From the NCBI GenBank assembly GCA_021463905.1, contig JAJTZA010000012.1, positions 1-56,238 of the forward strand: a stretch of DNA of 56,238 bases, written 5' to 3'. The stretch comes from Terrimicrobiaceae bacterium. GTDB lineage: Bacteria > Verrucomicrobiota > Verrucomicrobiia > Chthoniobacterales > Terrimicrobiaceae. The notes under the pieces are model-generated. The model was not told the origin of the DNA, did not search any database, and saw only the letters and a list, made by a program, of their open reading frames with translations. Below, in pieces: positions 51,750-56,238 of the stretch; the stretch's first letter is position 1; every line of letters begins with the position of its first letter. Both the position numbers and the translations under genes were made by a program.

Positions 51750-54194
51750 ATGGTTGATTCCCGCCACGGATTTTCGTGGGCGCAAAGGGTTCTGCGCCGG
51801 CTTTTGCGGGTTCTCCTCCAGTTGATTCTGGCGGCCATTTTCGTGGGGATTCCGGCTCTGCTTGTCTATGCCAAGATTTTCGGGATTGGGTTCGGGCTGC
51901 CGGAAAGGGTCGGCACGGCATTGAGCACACCGGCTTTTGAGACGCGCATTGGACGGCTCTCGTTTGACCCCCTGCATGGGCTCGTGGCGGAAAACTTGCG
52001 GGTTTTTTCGCGCGAAGAGGAGGGAACCTCGCCCCTTGTGGAGATCAACCGCCTTTCGGTATCTCCCAATCTGGCCGCGCTGCTCTCGCGGCGATTGGTG
52101 ATTGATCGTGTCGCACTGGATGACGCCTCCGCAGAAATCCCGCTTCCGGTGCCGCCGGACGAACCGCCGGGCACTCCGCCACTGCGGCTGATGGTCCGGG
52201 ATGTCCGGGCCGAGGTGGTTTTTCTGGAAAATCAGTTTCATCTCACCACCTTCGATGCCGTCATTGAAGGCATTCACTTTCGAGGGAGCGGCTCGCTGCA
52301 GAGTCCGGCGGATTTTTCATCGCAGGATTCCGGTGAGGAAAACGCCTCATCGTCGGGCATCCACAACGAACTGCCCCCTGCGTTTTTGCAGGACTTGTCC
52401 CGCATCGTCACCAGAATCCGGCGCGTCAAACACCAAGGTCAGCCACCGTTGGTGACCTTCCAGTTTCACGCGGATGTGGCCGACTGGGACTCGCTCGAGA
52501 TCGCGCCTCTGCGCGTTGACTCCGGCCCCATCGTTGGCGAAGGCTGGCGGCTGGAGTCCATCCACTTCTCCGGACGATTCGCGGACAAGCGCCTCACCAT
52601 CGAGCAGTTCGAAGCAGGCGACCTCATGGGAACACTGCGCATCTGGGGAGCCATTGAGAACCAGACCGCAGACTTCCAGGCGGAATGCTCGCTCGACCCG
52701 CGCCAATTCGCAGGGGCCGCAAAGAGCCTTGCACCCCTCGCTGACCTCTCCTTCCAAAAACCGCCCTCCGTCACATTGCGCGGCCATGCCGACTTTCATT
52801 CCTCCCCCCCCGCAGTCTCCGCCACCGGTTCCCTGTCCTTCCCGGCCTTCTCCTTTCGCGAGGTGCCCTTCGACCATCTCCGCACGGATTTTGCGTGGAA
52901 AGACCGGAAGCTCTTTCTGCGCGACATCGAGGCATCGCAGGACAGCCACGCCGTGCGCGGAGACGCCCTGCTCGCGGAAGGCATGTTCCGCATGCAGGCC
53001 TCGGGGCTGGTCAAGCCGACACGGCTGGCTCCCCTGCTCGATGAAAAGACCCGGCACATGCTTTCCCTGATGAAATTTCGCGATGCGGCGGGGTTCTCCA
53101 TTTCTCTGGAAGGCACGAAGCCCAGTCTGGCGGAGGTCACCGGCTCCGGCTCGATCCGGCTGGGAAAAACGGCCATGCGGGACGTGTGGATTGACCGTGC
53201 GGAGTCCGCGATGGAGATCGCCAATGGCGCGGTGACCTACCGCGACTTCACTGTCGAACGCGAGGGCGGGGGGGCGCGCGGGACGTTCACCTACGACTTT
53301 CGCGGCCAACAAGTTCGCCTCGCCCGCGTGGTTTCCACGGTGGACCCCGTCGCCATGCTCATGTGGGCCGACCCGCGCATCGCGGAAACCGTCAGCGATT
53401 ACCGGTTTCGTCAGCCCCCCCTGGTCAAGGTGGATGGGGTGATCCACATGAAGGAGCTGCCGCGCAACAAACTGTCCGTGACGGTCGAGTCCGCGACGGG
53501 TTTCGACTATGATCTCCTGGGAAAAACCCTTCCCTTTGGAAAAACCTCCGCCACAGTGGATATCACCGGGATGATGGTCAAAGCGCGCGTTTTGAAAGCG
53601 GTGCTGTTTGGCGGCGAGGTCGCCCTCACCACCAACGTCTCCATTGATCCCGCCCGGCCCGTCTTTGATGTGGATGCCGAAATCCGCCGGGTGGATTTCC
53701 CCAAACTCACCAAACTCTATTTTAATTTTGACACCTCCAAGGGCGTCGCCAGCGGCAAAATCAAATTCAAGGCTCCCATCCACCGCGCACGGGAATTGCA
53801 GGGCGGAGGCTCCCTCCGCGTCGAACGTGGCAACGTCTTCGCCATCCCCATCCTCGGACCCCTCTCCGATATCATCAACCTCATCATCCCGGGTGCCGGC
53901 TACCAAACCGCCCGCCTCGCCACCTGCGACTTCACCATCGCCAATGAAAAAATCTCCACCAACAATCTCGAAATCGAGGGAGTCGGATTCAGCCTCTTCG
54001 TCACCGGAGACCTCTTCTTCATGGAAAATCGCATGGACATGAGCGCGCGCATCAATGCCCGCGGACTCCCAGGCCTCGTCCTCTTCCCCGTCAGCAAACT
54101 CTTCGAATACACCTCCACCGGAACCATGTCCTCCCCCGAATGGCGACCCAAAATCATCCCCAGACCCTCACGGAGAAACGGGGGCAGAAATTGA
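51750..54194 (+). CDS. AsmA/TamB-like envelope protein
   Basis: About 814 residues. A short basic N-terminus and one transmembrane helix (about 19-42, LILAAIFVGIPALLVYA) are followed by a long periplasmic beta-rich repeat body that begins with an AsmA-type strand (IGRLSFDPLHGLVAENLRVF). It ends with a conserved AsmA-like C-terminal region: DFPKLTKLYFNFDTSKGVAS, GGGSLRVERGNVFAIPILGP, then a helix and RMDMSARINARGLPG. Such proteins form bridge-like lipid conduits or affect outer-membrane assembly. The ATG at 51750 (MVDSRHGF) was chosen because the membrane helix follows at once; ATG 51705 is an alternative. The last 400 bases of coding strand are very C-rich. Confidence 0.78.
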   Translation: MVDSRHGFSWAQRVLRRLLRVLLQLILAAIFVGIPALLVYAKIFGIGFGLPERVGTALSTPAFETRIGRLSFDPLHGLVAENLRVFSREEEGTSPLVEINRLSVSPNLAALLSRRLVIDRVALDDASAEIPLPVPPDEPPGTPPLRLMVRDVRAEVVFLENQFHLTTFDAVIEGIHFRGSGSLQSPADFSSQDSGEENASSSGIHNELPPAFLQDLSRIVTRIRRVKHQGQPPLVTFQFHADVADWDSLEIAPLRVDSGPIVGEGWRLESIHFSGRFADKRLTIEQFEAGDLMGTLRIWGAIENQTADFQAECSLDPRQFAGAAKSLAPLADLSFQKPPSVTLRGHADFHSSPPAVSATGSLSFPAFSFREVPFDHLRTDFAWKDRKLFLRDIEASQDSHAVRGDALLAEGMFRMQASGLVKPTRLAPLLDEKTRHMLSLMKFRDAAGFSISLEGTKPSLAEVTGSGSIRLGKTAMRDVWIDRAESAMEIANGAVTYRDFTVEREGGGARGTFTYDFRGQQVRLARVVSTVDPVAMLMWADPRIAETVSDYRFRQPPLVKVDGVIHMKELPRNKLSVTVESATGFDYDLLGKTLPFGKTSATVDITGMMVKARVLKAVLFGGEVALTTNVSIDPARPVFDVDAEIRRVDFPKLTKLYFNFDTSKGVASGKIKFKAPIHRARELQGGGSLRVERGNVFAIPILGPLSDIINLIIPGAGYQTARLATCDFTIANEKISTNNLEIEGVGFSLFVTGDLFFMENRMDMSARINARGLPGLVLFPVSKLFEYTSTGTMSSPEWRPKIIPRPSRRNGGRN

Positions 54195-54230
54195 TATAAC
54201 TCATTGATTATCAGATATTTACACTTTTTC

Positions 54231-54258
54231 TTGACGACCGGGATTATTTTGAGATAGT
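54231..54258 (+). promoter_or_regulatory. Promoter candidate of rpsU
   Basis: TTGACG (54231-54236), a 16-base spacer and GATAGT (54253-54258). Predicted start is about 54265, giving a leader of about 33 bases before the ATG, with AGTAGGTGA as the ribosome-binding region. Confidence 0.5.
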
Positions 54259-54297
54259 GTGATCCTCCCAAATTTCAAAGAAAGTAGGTGAAACGCA

Positions 54298-54501
54298 ATG
54301 CCGGAAGTTCAAGTTCGTAAAGGAGAGCCGATTGACCGGGCGCTCAAGCGCCTGAAATCGAAGCTCGAGACAGAGGGAATCCTCGATGAAGTCCGCAGAT
54401 TGCGGGCGTTTGAGACGCCCGTTCAACGCTCGCGGCGCAAGGCAAAGAACAATGCCAAGCGCGCCAAGCTGAAAATTCGTTTTCATTTCAGCCTTCCCTG
54501 A
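54298..54501 (+). CDS. rpsU: 30S ribosomal protein S21
   Basis: 67 residues, basic, full length for the S21 family. The conserved start PEVQVRKGEPIDRALKRLKS and the middle RLRAFETPVQRSRRKAKN match known S21 proteins; the tail is Lys/Arg-rich. S21 sits near the anti-Shine-Dalgarno region of the small subunit and assists initiation. The gene is free-standing here, with its own promoter and terminator, and not in an rpsU-dnaG-rpoD arrangement. An AGTAGGTGA site precedes the ATG. Confidence 0.95.
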   Translation: MPEVQVRKGEPIDRALKRLKSKLETEGILDEVRRLRAFETPVQRSRRKAKNNAKRAKLKIRFHFSLP

Positions 54502-54526
54502 TTGGGCGCGAAAGCGTGATTTTGGT

Positions 54527-54570
54527 CGGCTGCGGTTCCTTCCGGGGATCGCAGCCGTCCTTCTTTTCAT
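54527..54570 (+). terminator. Rho-independent terminator of rpsU
   Basis: A perfect 8-base stem CGGCTGCG (54527-54534) and CGCAGCCG (54550-54557) with a 15-base loop, followed by TCCTTCTTTTC. The position just after rpsU and the T-rich tail fit an intrinsic terminator. Confidence 0.75.
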
Positions 54571-54615
54571 CCGGTCGTCCTCCATGGTTGGGTGACGCCT
54601 CGGATCCCACCCTCA

Positions 54616-54993
54616 ATGCACGAAATCAAAGACACACTCCGGGCGAGCGTGCGCATCGGTTACGATGGGCGCGTTCACAAGCAGTTTCGCGGTCCCCGCG
54701 CTCTCGAACGCTTCGATAACGAAACGCGGGTGCTCCGTCATCTCGAGGCAAAGGGGTGTCCGTTTGTTCCGAGGCTGCTCGAAGCCGACCGCGACAACCT
54801 GCGCATTGTGACCTCCAACTGCGGATCAAGAGTCGAGCGGCTGGACGCGGACCGTACAGCGGAGATTTTTGGAGAACTCGAGGCCTACGGCGTCCGCCAC
54901 GACGATCCGGAGATGCGCAATGTCACCTACCGTTCGAGCGACGGGCGGTTTTGCGTGATTGATTTTGAGTTCTCCAGGATTCTGGAGGTCTAG
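54616..54993 (+). CDS. Miniature protein-kinase-like protein (Bud32/RIO-like core)
   Basis: 125 residues, about half the size of the smallest known kinases. Kinase landmarks appear in order: K22 (GRVHKQF), E36 (RFDNETRVLRHL), a catalytic-loop-like RHDDPEMRNVTY (H95, D97, N102) and a DFG-like VIDFEFS (D116). No glycine-rich loop is obvious and the substrate lobe is almost absent. It may be an active minimal kinase, a phosphotransferase for a small molecule, or a pseudokinase. It lies 3 bases upstream of a PP2C phosphatase gene, a kinase/phosphatase pair. The ATG at 54616 was chosen over GTG 54592. Confidence 0.65.
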   Translation: MHEIKDTLRASVRIGYDGRVHKQFRGPRALERFDNETRVLRHLEAKGCPFVPRLLEADRDNLRIVTSNCGSRVERLDADRTAEIFGELEAYGVRHDDPEMRNVTYRSSDGRFCVIDFEFSRILEV

Positions 54994-54996
54994 GAG

Positions 54997-55824
54997 ATGG
55001 ACGCCCCGCAATTTCTGGCATGGACGGGTCACACGGATGCAGGGAGGGTGAGGCCCAACAACGAGGACTCTTTTTTGTGTCTTGAGATTGATGGTTGCGA
55101 GGCGCGGATACTGGGGAAGGTTGGCCAGGTCGTCCTCGGGCGGCACGATCATCTCTTTGCGGTGAGCGATGGCATGGGGGGCGCGATGGCCGGCGAGTTT
55201 GCCAGCCGCATCGCGGTCGAAAAAATCACGCGCATTATGCCGGAGGCATTTCGGCGGGCGCGGGCGGGCCTTGCCCTCGGGCATGCGAGCGTCCTGGACA
55301 GGCTGTACGCGGAAATCCACCGCGCCCTCGTCTATCTCGGTGCGAGCTATGAGGAGTGTTCCGGCATGGGAACGACACTCACCCTCGGATGGATCACGGC
55401 GGGCCACCTCCACTTTGCGCATATTGGCGACAGCCGGATTTATCACCTGCCCTCCGATCCCTCCCGGAGGCTGGAGCAGCTGAGCGATGACGACACCCAT
55501 GTGGGCTGGCTCTTCCGCAATGGAAAGATCAATGAGCGCCAGGCGCGCTCGCATCCGGGCCGCAATTCGCTCCAGCGCGCACTGGGAGCCAACAATCAAT
55601 TCGTCAACCCGCAGACCGGCTCCGTGGGCCTCGCCTCCGGAGACCGTTTTCTCCTGTGCACCGACGGTCTCACAGAAGGCCTCTACGACGACCACATCAA
55701 CAGCCTCATCCGGAACCCGGACAAACACGAAGCCTCCGAAATCCCGGCCAACCGTCTCGTACAAGCCTCCGTCGCACGCAGCGGACGCGACAATACGACC
55801 GCCATCGTCCTGGAATTTCAGTAG
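54997..55824 (+). CDS. PP2C-family Ser/Thr protein phosphatase
   Basis: 275 residues with the eleven PP2C motifs recognisable, including TDAGRVRPNNEDSFL (D and N/E), FAVSDGMGGAMAGEFAS (metal-binding Asp), GMGTTLTLGW, AHIGDSRIYHL, FLLCTDGLTEGLYDD and GRDNTTAIVLEF. No signal peptide and no membrane helix, so cytoplasmic. It dephosphorylates Ser/Thr residues with Mn or Mg ions. It follows the kinase-like gene by 3 bases, so the two are surely co-expressed and probably act on each other's targets. It ends 46 bases before the convergent glycosyltransferase fragment. Confidence 0.93.
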   Translation: MDAPQFLAWTGHTDAGRVRPNNEDSFLCLEIDGCEARILGKVGQVVLGRHDHLFAVSDGMGGAMAGEFASRIAVEKITRIMPEAFRRARAGLALGHASVLDRLYAEIHRALVYLGASYEECSGMGTTLTLGWITAGHLHFAHIGDSRIYHLPSDPSRRLEQLSDDDTHVGWLFRNGKINERQARSHPGRNSLQRALGANNQFVNPQTGSVGLASGDRFLLCTDGLTEGLYDDHINSLIRNPDKHEASEIPANRLVQASVARSGRDNTTAIVLEFQ

Positions 55825-55870
55825 CGAGGCACACCGCCCGGCACCTGGGGGACATTCGAGCAGACGCAAA

Positions 55871-56238
55871 TCACCCGCGCGGCACTCCCCCACCGCTCCG
55901 GGATCCCACACGATCCATGAGAAACCGGGCAATCTGACGCGAGGCGGAGACCTGCGGGAGGCTCTCGAGGTTTTCGCGCCACGCGCTCCAGAGGCGTCCA
56001 CCCGAGGCCATGGCACCCTCGATGACATCACCGACCCGCTCCGGCGGCCCCACAGCGAGGGTTCCGATGCCACTGCGCTCGATCAGGGCGATATTTCCCT
56101 CTTCCTGGCCCGGCACAACGTGGCTCACCAAAAAGGGCAGCCGTGCGGCCATGGCCTCCTGAACGGTGGCTCCGCCAGCCTTGCCGATAAAAAAGTGATG
56201 ACTGGCCATCAGCTCCGGCATGCGATCCGTCCAGCCCA
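55871..56238 (-). CDS. Glycosyltransferase C-terminal fragment (MGDG/diacylglycerol glucosyltransferase-like), truncated by window edge
   Basis: The visible ~122 residues are the C-terminal part of a GT28-type glycosyltransferase: HHFFIGKAGGATVQEAMAAR and FLVSHVVPGQEEGNIALIER, the donor-binding region of the MGDG synthase/MurG-like group. The open frame runs to the right edge of the window, so the N-terminal domain is missing from view rather than lost. The likely role is adding a sugar to a diacylglycerol lipid. Convergent with the PP2C gene. Confidence 0.72.
   Translation of the reverse strand, partial: GWTDRMPELMASHHFFIGKAGGATVQEAMAARLPFLVSHVVPGQEEGNIALIERSGIGTLAVGPPERVGDVIEGAMASGGRLWSAWRENLESLPQVSASRQIARFLMDRVGSRSGGGVPRG

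Noticed and set aside
54826-56073. 415-codon open frame on the minus strand over the kinase-like and PP2C genes
   Set aside because: Antisense to two genes with motifs; no domain.
1-56238. CRISPR arrays, tRNAs, rRNAs, insertion sequences, prophage
   Set aside because: No regularly spaced repeats, cloverleaf-like segments, transposase or integrase genes, or terminal inverted repeats were seen.

Overview
The window is a high-GC, gene-dense bacterial chromosome segment with 53 protein-coding genes. No rRNA, tRNA, CRISPR array, insertion sequence or phage gene was recognised. The gene content points to Verrucomicrobiota as an inference, not a proof: a PEP-CTERM exported protease, large hybrid histidine kinases, a type-III-PKS-like enzyme, a Trypanosoma/spirochaete-like 6-phosphofructokinase, an OvoA-type methyltransferase, many ATGA/GTGA stop-start overlaps and weak Shine-Dalgarno sites. 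No gap between genes exceeds about 300 bases; the largest, about 260 bases at 51491-51749, holds two divergent promoter candidates.

Layout. 21-4534: nuoG of complex I, a CNNM/CBS/CorC membrane protein and an MgtC/DUF4010 membrane protein. 4625-9507: a four-gene metabolic cluster (amidohydrolase, a LamG protein interrupted by a beta-propeller, DegT-type aminotransferase, TIM-barrel isomerase). 9560-13764: a stand-alone 5'-3' exonuclease, then a membrane-fusion protein/ABC ATPase/MacB permease operon. 13910-17931: a tightly overlapped operon of a degenerate rhomboid, DUF2270, MazG, a glycosyltransferase-like protein and a small membrane protein. 17982-19618: cysK plus a YfgM-like TPR protein. 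19740-26487: a hybrid histidine kinase followed by a heme-copper oxidase-like module (CuA subunit II, subunit I, SCO, membrane protein). 26422-29282: a PEP-CTERM trypsin and an ECF sigma/anti-sigma/exported-protein operon. 29321-33815: a RES/Xre toxin-antitoxin pair, phosphofructokinase and RNase R. 33847-38701: two hypothetical envelope proteins and hisI-cysS-sufE-carA. 38774-46589: histidine kinase, Gfo/Idh oxidoreductase, 6-phosphogluconolactonase, type-III-PKS-like enzyme, CorA, HAD hydrolase, proC and a TPR protein. 46594-51490: an OvoA-C-terminal-like methyltransferase and an unusual sugar-type ABC importer whose binding protein is fused to one permease and whose other permease carries a roughly 310-residue external insert. 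51750-56238: an AsmA-like protein, ribosomal protein S21, a miniature kinase-like protein with a PP2C phosphatase, and a truncated glycosyltransferase at the window edge.

The most notable systems are three. First, the B-type heme-copper enzyme keeps all metal ligands, but Asn251 stands where the active-site Tyr normally lies, which suggests nitric oxide reduction rather than oxygen reduction. Second, the two-protein ABC importer has a tethered binding protein and a repeat-containing permease insert. Third, a 125-residue kinase-like protein is paired with a PP2C phosphatase. Functions are inferred from motifs read by eye; no database search was possible.
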